From contig MWTC01000012.1 of the NCBI GenBank assembly GCA_002066995.1, forward strand, positions 62,001 through 126,000: 64,000 nt of DNA, written 5' to 3'. Below the pieces are notes generated by a model that made no database searches, had not been told where the DNA came from, and saw only the letters and a list, made by a program, of their open reading frames with translations. Position 1 is the stretch's first letter. Each line of letters begins with the position of its first letter. Shown one piece after another: positions 16,834 to 26,546 of this stretch. The stretch comes from Sphingobacteriales bacterium UTBCD1. GTDB taxonomy: Bacteria > Bacteroidota > Bacteroidia > Chitinophagales > Chitinophagaceae. The translations under genes were made by a program, and so were the position numbers.

Positions 16834-17933
16834 TATTTAATGATTACTGATTTTATCTCTTCACCCACGGGGTGATCGGTTTTGAAAGTATAGCCAAGTA
16901 GCCGGGCCATAGTCTGGGCAAATTGTTTCTGATAAAGCTGCCCGCTTTGTTTCATCTCACCTGTTGCTTTTATTCCCGGGCCCATCACAGCAAACCAGAT
17001 TTCATGAGCACCCGGAATATCGCTGCCGTGATCCGTCCATTGTTTTTTATTTATGTCTCCTCTTCCATGATCCACGGTAAAGAACAGCGCAGTCTTATTC
17101 CTGTATTGCGGTGTGCTTTGAATGTAATCCCAGATATTTTTGATCCATTCATCCACCTGTCTTGCAGCATCGAGATAAGAACGGTACTTTCCGGAATGCG
17201 CCCATTCATCGGTTTCGCCGTAACCGATAAAAAGTATGCGTGGTTTATTTTTCTTCAGGTATTCCATGGCAGCATAATGAGTGAATACATCCAGGCATTC
17301 ATCATTCAGCCAGGGCCTGTATCCGTCAATGCGCATGGCATTGATCAGTTTTTCATTTGCCGTAGGGTGTTTTCCGCCAATGGTGTCAAATGCAGAATAG
17401 ACAGGGAAACCGCTGCGCTGCTCATTTAAAATCCGGTCAAAAGCTTCCCACGCTCCGAAAGCTGCTATTTTCCCTTTGAACTCCGGCTTCCTGTTCAGAA
17501 ATTCAAGCAGGTTCTCATTGGGATTGGGCTTATAATTATTGCTGTTGACGGCAGTGTCAGGATAACCTGTAAAAATCTCGCTGTAGCCGGGATATGAAAA
17601 CCAGTAAGGATTGGCATTGTCAACATAGTTGCCATAGGTCCTGTTTCCATAGATTTGTCCGTTTGCTTCAATCGTTGTCCAAAAGAAAGGCATCAGTTTT
17701 TTTCTTCTCCCGTTCATATCATCACTCCAGTAGTTTTTATAGATATAACTGCTGTCACCTTCATTATAGTTTTTATCATTCGCCAAAGCGGTATCCATTC
17801 CTTTAAAAACCTCCTGCCATCGGTAACCGTCGGTGGTGATGATGACCAGGTTCTCAATTTTATTCTGTGCCAGGATATCATTTTGAACCAGTACGATACA
17901 AAAGAAAATAAAAACGCAAGAGAACTTTTTCAT
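16833..17933 (-). CDS. secreted alkaline phosphatase superfamily protein
   Basis: A 366-residue protein with a signal peptide (hydrophobic residues 3-22). Metal-site motifs of the alkaline phosphatase/sulfatase/phosphodiesterase fold are present: TTDGYRW (Asp), a PGYSEIFTG loop carrying the likely Ser/Thr nucleophile, ETDEWAHSG (Asp, His), TVDHGRGD (Asp, His) and a C-terminal DHGSDIPGAH (His). There is no sulfatase C-x-P/A-S-x-R signature, so a phosphatase or phosphodiesterase is likelier than a sulfatase. The substrate is unknown. In this operon it may remove a phosphate or phospho-substituent from a glycan. Confidence 0.8.
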   Translation of the reverse strand: MKKFSCVFIFFCIVLVQNDILAQNKIENLVIITTDGYRWQEVFKGMDTALANDKNYNEGDSSYIYKNYWSDDMNGRRKKLMPFFWTTIEANGQIYGNRTYGNYVDNANPYWFSYPGYSEIFTGYPDTAVNSNNYKPNPNENLLEFLNRKPEFKGKIAAFGAWEAFDRILNEQRSGFPVYSAFDTIGGKHPTANEKLINAMRIDGYRPWLNDECLDVFTHYAAMEYLKKNKPRILFIGYGETDEWAHSGKYRSYLDAARQVDEWIKNIWDYIQSTPQYRNKTALFFTVDHGRGDINKKQWTDHGSDIPGAHEIWFAVMGPGIKATGEMKQSGQLYQKQFAQTMARLLGYTFKTDHPVGEEIKSVIIK

Positions 17934-17974
17934 GTATTATTAATTTTCATTAGAAAATACAGATCACAGCCCGG

Positions 17975-18682
17975 TTACAGTTTACGGATCTTAATATTCC
18001 TGAACCAGATCTCACTTCCATGATCCTGCAGGCAGATGTGCCCGGTCTTTTCCATACCATATTCGGGTGTGTCTTTCCATTTTCCTGCGGCTTTTCTTTT
18101 AAGCCAGTCGTCCGTCCATGCATCAAACTCCAGTACCTTCACTCCGTTCAGCCAGTGTTCCCGGTGAGCGCCATTGACCACGATCTTTGTAAGATTATAT
18201 TCTCCAACCGGCTTTGTTGGCCTCGACGTGGTTGTGAACATCGCATAATCAGCAGCAGTGTTTTGCCAGGCTTCCAGTTTTTCGGGAAACCCGGTATCAT
18301 CTATCAACTGGTATTCGGGACCGCTCAGGTAAGAAGCATCATAATCTTCACTGACGTGATAGAGAATGCCGCTGTTGCCTTCGGGAGAAATTTTCCATTC
18401 AATGGATAATTCGAAATTGGCATATTGCCCCATGGTAATGATGTCAGCACGTTTATCACTTTTATCAGTTGTACTTCCTTTGCAATAAAGATTTCCATCC
18501 TTAACAGACCAGGAATCTGCCGGTTTGTTTTGATACATGCGCCATCCGTTCAGGGTCTTTCCGTCAAACAACAGTTTCCATCCGGCTTTTTTTTCTGCCT
18601 TTGTCAATGTATTATCTTTTTGCTGTGCAAATACGGATGCAGTTAAAAAAAGTATTGCAATAGTAAAAACAGTTCTGTTCAT
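17975..18682 (-). CDS. DUF1080 (3-keto-disaccharide hydrolase-type) secreted protein
   Basis: A 235-residue protein: signal peptide (residues 1-19) followed by one DUF1080 jelly-roll domain with the usual opening WKLLFDGKTLNGWRMY and the later EWKISPEGNSGILYHV segment. Pfam names this family 3-keto-disaccharide hydrolase because members cleave glycosides oxidised at C3. It stands directly between an exported Gfo/Idh/MocA oxidoreductase gene (42 bp away) and a phosphatase-superfamily gene. The oxidoreductase could make the 3-keto substrate, a plausible but untested two-step glycosidase system. Confidence 0.88.
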   Translation of the reverse strand: MNRTVFTIAILFLTASVFAQQKDNTLTKAEKKAGWKLLFDGKTLNGWRMYQNKPADSWSVKDGNLYCKGSTTDKSDKRADIITMGQYANFELSIEWKISPEGNSGILYHVSEDYDASYLSGPEYQLIDDTGFPEKLEAWQNTAADYAMFTTTSRPTKPVGEYNLTKIVVNGAHREHWLNGVKVLEFDAWTDDWLKRKAAGKWKDTPEYGMEKTGHICLQDHGSEIWFRNIKIRKL

Positions 18683-18723
18683 ATTTAAGAATTTAGATTT
18701 ACTGAGAGTATTGTTTCAGTTTT

Positions 18724-20094
18724 TTATACCAGTTTTAAATTCACCGGATCCCACTTAACCGGTTTCTCATTGAAGTAACTGTCGTTGCAAAGCAATGCCG
18801 GCGCAGCGGCACGGTAGCCAAACAAAGCATCTTCGGTGACATTTCTTTTTTCACGAATGGCGGAAAAGAAATTATAGAAGTGATCAAAGTGGGCGCCTTT
18901 GTATCCGTCTTCTGCTTTGAAAACAGTGGCATCAGGCTCTATCATTGTCTTTCTTTCATACCTGCCGCTGTTTTCCTTTTTCAGTTTTGTTGCCAGCAAA
19001 GGATCATCGGCGGGAGCATAGGCTTTGTTGTGAAATAAAGTGACTTTATCCCACTCCACGTTCATGCTTCCCTCACTTCCCACCAGCCGCAGGTAAGTGT
19101 TATCGCCGGTGCCGTCCACAAAATTCACACGCAATGACAGGTTGAACGGCGGGTGTTCAGGTGTTTCGGGATAATCAAACATTCCCATTAAAATATCAGG
19201 CACTTCCCTTCCATCTTTCCAGTAACGCAATCCGCCCATTGCCATAATTTTCTGCGGCCCTTTGGAATTGGTGATAAAATGAAGGCTGGAGAATAAATGA
19301 ACAAACAGATCGCCGGAAACCCCTGTGCCATAATCACGATAGCAACGCCAGCGGAAAAAACGTTTGGCATCAAAAGGGCGGTCGGGATATTTATTCAGGA
19401 ACATTTTCCAGTCAACGGTCTTATCCGATGCATCGGCGGGAATGGGATATTGCCAGGCGCCTTCAGGAGAATTGCGTGCCCAGAATCCTTCAGCATAATT
19501 CAGTTTCCCGATAGCGCCTGCTGCCAGCAATTGTTTTGCTTTCTCATTTCCCAATGAACTCATGCCCTGGCTGCCCACCTGGAACACCACTTTATTCCTG
19601 TTTTGCGCTGCCACCACATCTGCACCTTCCGTAATGTCATGCACCATCGGCTTCTCGCAATACACGGATTTTTTATAGTTCATTGCTTCCACAGAAATGT
19701 CCTTATGCCAATGATCGGGCGTGCCGACGATCACTGCATCAATATCTTTCCGCTGCAACAGTTCCCTGTAATCCCTTGTAGTGAAAATATCATTTCCATA
19801 ATTCTTCCTCGCTTCTGCAATGCGCCCGTCATACAGGTCGCAGGCGGCAACAAGTTTTACACCCGGCACTGTGATCGCTGTATTGGCATCCGCAGTTCCC
19901 ATTCCTCCTGCGCCTATCAGCCCGATCTGAATGTTATCATTGGGGCTGTAATATTTTTTCAATCGTAAAGGCTGCTCCTCTGTTCCGGATTGTTCTGCAG
20001 CAGCAGCTTTAAGAATTCCGGGTGCAAATGCAGCGCCAGCAATACCTGCAGAGATCTTTTTCAGAAATTTTTTCCGTGAAGAATAATCAGTCAT
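18724..20094 (-). CDS. exported Gfo/Idh/MocA family oxidoreductase
   Basis: A 456-residue NAD(P)-dependent dehydrogenase. The N-terminus (SRKKFLKKISAGIAGAAFAPG) resembles a twin-arginine signal with an R-K pair in place of R-R, suggesting export of the folded, cofactor-loaded enzyme. The Rossmann motif GLIGAGGMG is near residue 60 and the family marker CEKPMVHD follows. Such exported members oxidise sugars or glycosides, often at C3, with a tightly bound cofactor. The adjacent DUF1080 gene fits that role. Spacing to the upstream GH95-like gene is 33 bp. Confidence 0.9.
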   Translation of the reverse strand: MTDYSSRKKFLKKISAGIAGAAFAPGILKAAAAEQSGTEEQPLRLKKYYSPNDNIQIGLIGAGGMGTADANTAITVPGVKLVAACDLYDGRIAEARKNYGNDIFTTRDYRELLQRKDIDAVIVGTPDHWHKDISVEAMNYKKSVYCEKPMVHDITEGADVVAAQNRNKVVFQVGSQGMSSLGNEKAKQLLAAGAIGKLNYAEGFWARNSPEGAWQYPIPADASDKTVDWKMFLNKYPDRPFDAKRFFRWRCYRDYGTGVSGDLFVHLFSSLHFITNSKGPQKIMAMGGLRYWKDGREVPDILMGMFDYPETPEHPPFNLSLRVNFVDGTGDNTYLRLVGSEGSMNVEWDKVTLFHNKAYAPADDPLLATKLKKENSGRYERKTMIEPDATVFKAEDGYKGAHFDHFYNFFSAIREKRNVTEDALFGYRAAAPALLCNDSYFNEKPVKWDPVNLKLV

Positions 20095-20127
20095 TGGCAG
20101 TGATTTAGATTTTATAATTAAAACTTT

Positions 20128-22410
20128 TCAATTCTCTTTAGCCGGCCTGAAGACAATGATATCTCCTTTTGACATATCAACAGAGGCAATTCCATTTTCA
20201 AATCTTATCTTTTTACCTTTCAATCCTTTTACCTTCCGGTTCACGAAAGGTAATTTAATTAATAATTTTCCACCGGCTTCACTTTGGATCACTATTTCTT
20301 TCACTTTCCCTTTTTCCTTTTTTGCCGATACCAGGAAAGCTCCTTCTGTTCTGAAGGTTTTAAAAGAAACATCCTGCCAGCTATCCGGAATGGCAGGAAA
20401 AACCTCAATGAATCCTCTGTCACTTTGTATCAGCATTTCCTGTATTCCTCTTGCAAAAGCAAAATTCCCTTCGAGGGTGAACGGGCGATAGGTAAAAGAT
20501 GAATATTGCCCGCCTTTCTGATCGCCATTCAGGTGGAAACTGTTGATGGAACAAAAATTGGTGGCAAAATGCCGGAGCATCTCAGCAGCTTTATTTCCTT
20601 CTTTTGCCTGTGCATAAACACATCCCATCCAGCTGAAGGAATAACCAACCCAGTTGCGTGTCCCCTTATCCTCGATCCGCTGAATAGACTTACGGATGAT
20701 CTCTTTGTCTTTTTGATCATCGCCATTTAAAATTCTCAGAGGAAAGATCGCCATATAGGGAGACAGGTGGCGGTGTGATTCATCTAGGTTCTGGCCCGGT
20801 GCAACCGTCAGGCCGGTTTCGTTAACGTCAAGGTCCGGATATTTTTGCTCTTCGGAAAAGATATTTTCTGAAACAGGATCGTGATTTTCTTTCAGTATCT
20901 CGACGTATTTCCGGTAAAAATATTTTATCAGGGAAAGATCATAATTGGTAATGCCGGTGAACCATGCTTTGATGCTGTTGTCATGATATTCGGGAGAAGA
21001 GCTTAACGGCAATTCATATTTCCCTGTCTTTGCATCGGTGATCTTTATTTCCGAAAAATATCTTTCCGCTTCTTTAAAATAGGGAACGCATTTCTCCTTC
21101 AGGAAATTTTTGTCCATGGAATATTTCCACTGCCAGTAAAAATTCTGAGACAGCCATGCCACCGTTGTCGGGCTCATGGAATACTGGATCCATCCGCCCA
21201 TCGGCTTTCCGCTGATGGTTGTGACTCCCGGCACATTCAATCCCTTCGTCCCGAAATATTGCTGTGTCCATTTTTTGTTTTCATCTTTTATATTCCACAA
21301 CCAGTTGGTAAATCCTGATGTCAGGTCCAGGTGATTGGAAATATAACCCGGCCAGTAGCTGAGTTCCGTATTCAGGTCGTGATGAAAATCCCCTTTCCAG
21401 GGCGGAAGCTTCCCGTTATCTGCTGTCCACACCGCCTGCAAAGAGATGGGCGGAGTGTTGTTTCGTGCCACACAGCCGAACTTATACATGTCCAGATAAT
21501 ATTGTCTTTGCAAAACAGGATCGGGTAATGATACGGAAGAGCGGCTCCAGAAATCTTTCCACCATAAAATATGTGCCGACAATGTGGTGTCAGCAGGTTT
21601 GTTCTTTACATTATTTTTATTAGCATCATTTTTTATTATTTGCCAGACACCCCTGATGTCATTACCAAACCGTTGCCACTGCACCGTAACCGTATAAGCC
21701 ATTCCATTGTAACAGGGCTGGTCATATTTCAGGAAATTTTTTTCTTTTATGATCTTCCCGGGTGAATAGCCCAACCGTTCAAGCTCCTGTCCTTCCACCG
21801 AGTTTCCTTCCATTCCTTCTGTTCCGGAATTATAGGCAGGAGGGATAAGCTCCACCTTCAGATCGTCTTTCAGACCTTTGAAAATAAAAATCCCGTTATC
21901 CGAGCCTGCGCATACATAAGTTTCCAGTTGCACACCGCTGTCCCATTGAATGGTGCAGACCGCTTTTTTAATATCCAGCCTGTTCAAAACAACTTTTCCG
22001 AAAGAACTCATATCGAACTCCAGCGCCGCTCCGGGTATTTTGGTTGGTGCCGGATATTTTTCATAAGGCTCATCTCCTATTCTCTGAACAGAATCATATT
22101 GATTTGATCTCACCTTCTCCTTCACCCATTTAAACTTCAATTGATCTATTTCGGGCATCGGGCGGTCATCCCAAAGATCAACGCGGTCCAATGACATGCG
22201 GAGTTTGTCATCTTTCTGCCAGATCAGGGCCCCGATCATTCCATTACCTAATGGAATCGCTTCATCCCACCGTTTTGCAAGTGAATCAAATTGCAGGTTG
22301 TATCGTGATAAATCCTGGGCAAAAAGAGATAACGGAAGTACCAGGAAACACAGATGCAGGAAAACAACTCTCAATGACCCATGAAATGATTTTTCCTTAC
22401 CTGCCATCAC
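20128..22410 (-). CDS. GH95-like secreted glycoside hydrolase with altered catalytic positions
   Basis: A 760-residue exported protein (signal peptide ending near SLFAQD). It opens with the family pattern W-E-A-I-P-L-G-N-G and the later L-W-D-D block, followed by an (alpha/alpha)6-like region and a short beta C-terminal domain. Compared from memory with GH95 1,2-alpha-L-fucosidases, the acid Glu is kept (SSSPEY near residue 471). The N-x-N motif reads D-L-N (HHDLNTELSYWP near residue 345), and the Asp of DGNFG reads Glu (LEGNFAFARG near residue 647). The enzyme may have a different specificity or mechanism. It sits 9 bp after the fucosidase-PA14 gene. Confidence 0.78.
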   Translation of the reverse strand: MMAGKEKSFHGSLRVVFLHLCFLVLPLSLFAQDLSRYNLQFDSLAKRWDEAIPLGNGMIGALIWQKDDKLRMSLDRVDLWDDRPMPEIDQLKFKWVKEKVRSNQYDSVQRIGDEPYEKYPAPTKIPGAALEFDMSSFGKVVLNRLDIKKAVCTIQWDSGVQLETYVCAGSDNGIFIFKGLKDDLKVELIPPAYNSGTEGMEGNSVEGQELERLGYSPGKIIKEKNFLKYDQPCYNGMAYTVTVQWQRFGNDIRGVWQIIKNDANKNNVKNKPADTTLSAHILWWKDFWSRSSVSLPDPVLQRQYYLDMYKFGCVARNNTPPISLQAVWTADNGKLPPWKGDFHHDLNTELSYWPGYISNHLDLTSGFTNWLWNIKDENKKWTQQYFGTKGLNVPGVTTISGKPMGGWIQYSMSPTTVAWLSQNFYWQWKYSMDKNFLKEKCVPYFKEAERYFSEIKITDAKTGKYELPLSSSPEYHDNSIKAWFTGITNYDLSLIKYFYRKYVEILKENHDPVSENIFSEEQKYPDLDVNETGLTVAPGQNLDESHRHLSPYMAIFPLRILNGDDQKDKEIIRKSIQRIEDKGTRNWVGYSFSWMGCVYAQAKEGNKAAEMLRHFATNFCSINSFHLNGDQKGGQYSSFTYRPFTLEGNFAFARGIQEMLIQSDRGFIEVFPAIPDSWQDVSFKTFRTEGAFLVSAKKEKGKVKEIVIQSEAGGKLLIKLPFVNRKVKGLKGKKIRFENGIASVDMSKGDIIVFRPAKEN

Positions 22411-22419
22411 ATGAATATT

Positions 22420-24549
22420 TCAATTAAATAAAACGGATCCGGGTATTTCCTGTTTCTTTCCTCCATCCTGCTGCATCTTCACTGACAGGCTGTTTCCTCC
22501 GCCGCTGTCAAAATAAGCAACCCGTATCTTATGAAATCCTTTTTTCAAAGCCACCCTCCCGCTTTTTTCCTGGGTGCCATGCTCGCCTCCGTTGTTGACC
22601 ACTTCCGTATCATCAATGTACAATACACTGCCGTCATCGGAACTGGTGTAGAAAGTGTATGCAGCGTCTTTTGAGATCTTGATATACCCTTCAAAAAGAA
22701 AAGCGAATTTGTCATCCCTTTCCTTCTTATCGAGTGAAATATTTTTTGCAACACCCGAGGTTTTTGCAATTCCGTTTACCGATCCGATGCTGAAATTATT
22801 TTCCGGCTCGAAATATTTGTACCTGATACCCGGTTTCAACCCGCTGACCGGAACTGCTTTCATCCATTCATAACGGATCACATTTTCTTCAGCAACTGCA
22901 CTGGAAATACTTTTGGCATCGAAAGCCTTTGCTTTCACCATACCGGTTTTATCAAGTGTAAAAGGTTTTGTATAAAGCAGGGAAGCTTCTGAAGGTTCCG
23001 ATCCGTCAACTGTGTAACGGATCATCTCGTTTTCTCCTGCTGAAAAAGAAACCAGGGGTTGCAATCCGTCATGAGGATATTCCACTTTGATCTGTGGTTT
23101 TTTTAAGAAGGCACCGTAATTACCGATCTTCAACACATAAGCATAAGGAGCTTTTATTTTATTCGGATCATAAGCGGGCAGATCAATCACAATATTTTGC
23201 CCTACCTGTTTCCAAGCCACGTTCTCTTTGGTGGAAAGAAAACTGATCAACGTGCCGGCAGGAAAAGAGATGTCCTTTAATACCAGCTTCCTGTCCGACG
23301 GGTATTTCGGAAAAATGGCATAGAGGGAATTGGTTGTGGGATTGTATGTATAAAAAACTTCTTTCACGGCATAGCCGGGATCCGGATCAATAGTTAGCTT
23401 CAGCATGAAATCAACATCTTTTGAATTGTAATCCCTTCTGCCTTCACTCCATTGTGATGGAGTTTTCCATCTTACGGTGTTATATATCGCTTCTCCGTTG
23501 ATCTTCATCCATTCTCCGATCTGCAATAAACGTTCTTCCATAATGGGAGGGATCTTGCCATGACTGTCCGGGCCGATATCCAGTAAAAAATTTCCACCAC
23601 GGCTTACTTTATCAATAAGATGAAGTATCAATGATTGGGTGGAGCTGTAATCCCATGAATCTTCTGCACGGTTATAGGCATAACTATACCCCATGCCCCT
23701 GCTTTCTTCCCAGTAATGATCTTCAAAATCCACGTTTGGCTGGTACTCCGGTGTGAAAACAGCGCCATGGTGAAAACGGATGCCGCTGCCCCAACGATCA
23801 TAAGTCACCACTCGGTCCTTCACCGGGCTGTCATTATAAAGCCAGGCCAGAAACTCAGTGCTTTTCCATGCAGTATCACTTAAATCCCAGTCTCCATCTG
23901 TCCAGAATACATCCGGCTTATAATTATTAATAAGATCTTTCATCTGGGGCCACATGTGTTCCGATATGTATTTATTTTTATCCGTTTTCCAAAGCGGGTT
24001 GAACCATTCATACAATGAAAAATACATTCCCGGGTGAACAGAAGTTTTCCGCACTGCTTTAAACAGGTCGCCTAACAAATCCCTTTTCGGGCCCACATCC
24101 ACAGAGTTCCACGGAAATCCCCAATCATGGTTTGCTTCTTTACTGGGCCAGAGGCAATAACCATCATGATGTTTAGAAGTAAGCACAATATATTTTGCGC
24201 CTGATTCTTCAAAGATCTTTGCCCACTCATTGGGGTCAAACAATTCTGCTTTGAAATCTTTGGCAAGATCATAATAGGTTCTGTTGCCAAATCTTTCCTT
24301 TTGATACCTGATCCTTGCCGAGTCGCCGTTCTCCAAACCATTCTGATACCATTCGGAATAATTACCAACTGTGCAATAAGCCGGAACAGAATACATGCCC
24401 CAGTGAATAAAGATCCCAAACTTGCCGTCGCGGAACCATTGTGGCACCGGCCTGGCATCCAGCGATTCCCATGAAGGGTGATAGTTCTGGGCATAAGAGG
24501 ATAAAGTGAAACAAATGCTCACAATAAAAATGATCTTTTTCATTTGCAT
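22420..24549 (-). CDS. secreted alpha-L-fucosidase GH29 with chitobiase-type and PA14 C-terminal domains
   Basis: A 709-residue exported enzyme (signal peptide to about residue 20). The GH29 catalytic domain covers residues about 25-370: GIFIHWGMYSVPA, TSKHHDGYCLWPS and FWTDGDWD with the nucleophile Asp near residue 215. A beta domain follows, then residues about 480-560 resembling the CHB_HEX_C_1 module (IRYTVDGSEPS, also seen in hexosaminidases). Residues about 570-709 form a PA14 domain (YTFYTSSDDGSVLYID), a carbohydrate-binding beta-barrel. The architecture is that of GH29-A fucosidases acting on terminal fucose. The gene is second in the cluster, 101 bp after the GH35 gene. Confidence 0.93.
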   Translation of the reverse strand: MQMKKIIFIVSICFTLSSYAQNYHPSWESLDARPVPQWFRDGKFGIFIHWGMYSVPAYCTVGNYSEWYQNGLENGDSARIRYQKERFGNRTYYDLAKDFKAELFDPNEWAKIFEESGAKYIVLTSKHHDGYCLWPSKEANHDWGFPWNSVDVGPKRDLLGDLFKAVRKTSVHPGMYFSLYEWFNPLWKTDKNKYISEHMWPQMKDLINNYKPDVFWTDGDWDLSDTAWKSTEFLAWLYNDSPVKDRVVTYDRWGSGIRFHHGAVFTPEYQPNVDFEDHYWEESRGMGYSYAYNRAEDSWDYSSTQSLILHLIDKVSRGGNFLLDIGPDSHGKIPPIMEERLLQIGEWMKINGEAIYNTVRWKTPSQWSEGRRDYNSKDVDFMLKLTIDPDPGYAVKEVFYTYNPTTNSLYAIFPKYPSDRKLVLKDISFPAGTLISFLSTKENVAWKQVGQNIVIDLPAYDPNKIKAPYAYVLKIGNYGAFLKKPQIKVEYPHDGLQPLVSFSAGENEMIRYTVDGSEPSEASLLYTKPFTLDKTGMVKAKAFDAKSISSAVAEENVIRYEWMKAVPVSGLKPGIRYKYFEPENNFSIGSVNGIAKTSGVAKNISLDKKERDDKFAFLFEGYIKISKDAAYTFYTSSDDGSVLYIDDTEVVNNGGEHGTQEKSGRVALKKGFHKIRVAYFDSGGGNSLSVKMQQDGGKKQEIPGSVLFN

Positions 24550-24650
24550 ATTTTTTTCTTTTCAATAGCCACAAATAATTCGTCTGAAATATCCAGGTCT
24601 GTTCCGCACAAACTTTTCTTTTATGATTTATTCCATGATCCTTAAACTAT

Positions 24651-26450
24651 TTATTCCAATGATGAAACTCCTTTGACGGTTGTTACATCTTTCTGAAACA
24701 GATCAAAGACCACGATCTCATTTTTTCCTTTCTTCAGCCAGGATGCCGGGCAATACAAATGGAACTGTGGGCCGATCTTCCAATACCTTCCGAGATTATG
24801 CCCGTTCACCCACACCACTCCTTTTGAAAAATTGCTCATGTCAAAATAGGTATCGCCTGTTGCGGTCAACTCAAATGCTGATCTGAAAAAAGTGCCATGG
24901 TCATCCCCGCCATTACCGGAAGGTTTTAATGACTGAATAAAATTCTCCGTCATGGGTAATGGATATATCTCCCAGTTCATCAGTGTCATTCCGTTCAATG
25001 TTACCCGGTCTGTTATTCCTTTTCTGTCTATCATGTATTGGGCAAAATTGATGCGTCCCATTCCTTCCATTAAAATATCAAGCTGAGGATCCTTCACATC
25101 GGTTTTAGGAAGTGATACTGTCCACTTGCCGCCATCCCTGAAAATGGTGTCAATGAATTTACCATTCAGGAAAACGAGTGCATAATCATGAGGTTCGGTG
25201 ATCGTTAGTTTTCCGCTTTTATGCCCGATCAATCTGGTGCGATATAAAACAAAGCCCTGCTTCTGACCCCATGACTCCATTGGTTTTGGTTGCGGAGAAT
25301 GTATTGGTTTGGGCAACTGCGACCAAAAAGTTGTAAAAGGCTCCAATCGAAAAGAAGGGATCAGCATCGTTGGTGCCAAATGCGGAATGTCGGGGATCTT
25401 ATAGTCCACATATTTTGAGATCAGGTTTCTCAGCATGAAATATTTGGGTGTGGGCTGACCCTGTTCATTGATCGGTGCATCGTAGTCATAGCTGGTGATA
25501 TCAGGCTGATAGCTTACCGGTGAGGATGCATTGGCGCCGGCAGTGAAACCGAAATTCGTTCCGCCATGTATCACATAAAAGTTGAAAGACTTTTTATGCT
25601 GTAATAAATATTCCACTTCTTTTTTTAATTCATTCGTATCAGGCCTTGCCCATTTTTCGCCCCAGTGTGTGAGCCAGCCGGGGTAGGTTTCGCTGCTAAA
25701 GGAAGGAACGTTCGGGTTTTTCTTTTTTGCCTGATCAAAATCCGCATCACTGCTGCCGCTGTCCAGTCCGATGGCCGCTCCTTCAATACTTCCTGCATCT
25801 AACATGTAGGGAGTGGCCCCATCTGCTGTATAAAAGGGGACATTGATGCCATTCCTGATCCAGATCTTTCTCAATGTTTCCAGATATTCTTTATCATTTC
25901 CATAGCTGCCATATTCATTTTCTATCTGCACCATCAGTATCGGACCACCGTTGGTGCAGAGCAAAGGCCTTACTTCTTTTGCCAGCCGGTCAAAATATTT
26001 TGTAACAGCGCTCATATAGCGGCTGTCCATGCAGCGCACTTTGATATCGGGGATCTTTAAGAGATAAGAAGGTAATCCGCCAAAATCCCATTCTGCACAT
26101 ACATAAGGTCCGGGCCGGAGCAATACCCACATTCCTTCCTGCTGACAGATACGGATGAATTCGGCAATATTGTGATTCCCGTTTTTAAAATCAAAAATAC
26201 CTTCTTCCGGCTCCTGGTAATTCCAGAAAATATAAACTGCGATCGTATTACATCCCATCGCTTTTGCCATCTGAATACGATGGCGCCAATATTCCGCCGG
26301 GATACGTGCCGGATGCATTTCACCACTGATGATCTGAAATGGTTTCTTATCTAATAAAAATTCGGAGTGACTTAAAGTAAATTGATGTTTTTGTTGTGCA
26401 TTGGAAAAAATGAAAAGCAGAACAAATACTGCAAGCAAAATTTTTTTCAT
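24651..26450 (-). CDS. secreted beta-galactosidase, GH35
   Basis: A 599-residue exported enzyme starting MKKILLAVFVLLF. The signal peptide sits right at that Met, so I reject the 29-residue extension to 26537. GH35 signatures are EMHPARIPAEYWRHRI, the acid/base Glu in IENEYGSYG (residue about 178), the nucleophile Glu in SSETYPGWL (about 253) and GGTNFGFTAG. It removes terminal beta-galactose from side chains. It is the first gene of the seven-gene glycan cluster (15418-26450). The upstream 100 bp is shared with the divergent fumC; no minus-strand consensus promoter is certain there. Confidence 0.94.
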   Translation of the reverse strand: MKKILLAVFVLLFIFSNAQQKHQFTLSHSEFLLDKKPFQIISGEMHPARIPAEYWRHRIQMAKAMGCNTIAVYIFWNYQEPEEGIFDFKNGNHNIAEFIRICQQEGMWVLLRPGPYVCAEWDFGGLPSYLLKIPDIKVRCMDSRYMSAVTKYFDRLAKEVRPLLCTNGGPILMVQIENEYGSYGNDKEYLETLRKIWIRNGINVPFYTADGATPYMLDAGSIEGAAIGLDSGSSDADFDQAKKKNPNVPSFSSETYPGWLTHWGEKWARPDTNELKKEVEYLLQHKKSFNFYVIHGGTNFGFTAGANASSPVSYQPDITSYDYDAPINEQGQPTPKYFMLRNLISKYVDYKIPDIPHLAPTMLIPSFRLEPFTTFWSQLPKPIHSPQPKPMESWGQKQGFVLYRTRLIGHKSGKLTITEPHDYALVFLNGKFIDTIFRDGGKWTVSLPKTDVKDPQLDILMEGMGRINFAQYMIDRKGITDRVTLNGMTLMNWEIYPLPMTENFIQSLKPSGNGGDDHGTFFRSAFELTATGDTYFDMSNFSKGVVWVNGHNLGRYWKIGPQFHLYCPASWLKKGKNEIVVFDLFQKDVTTVKGVSSLE

Positions 26451-26521
26451 ATAAAGCATTATTGCCGAAATTAAGTAAAATAAGCACTCATCTTTTACGC
26501 AAACGATTCTCTTTTTGAACG

Positions 26522-26529
26522 TACCTTTG
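26522..26529 (+). promoter_or_regulatory. TAnnTTTG promoter element for fumC
   Basis: TACCTTTG matches the -7 consensus, 17 nt before the fumC ATG at 26547. It lies in the divergent spacer between the GH35 gene and fumC. No good -33 TTG is seen at the standard spacing. Confidence 0.5.
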
Positions 26530-26546
26530 TGCCGCAAATTTTTTTT

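Noticed and set aside
16923-17429. 168-residue + strand open frame
   Set aside because: It is the antisense shadow of the phosphatase-superfamily gene, with cysteine-rich unstructured composition and no promoter.
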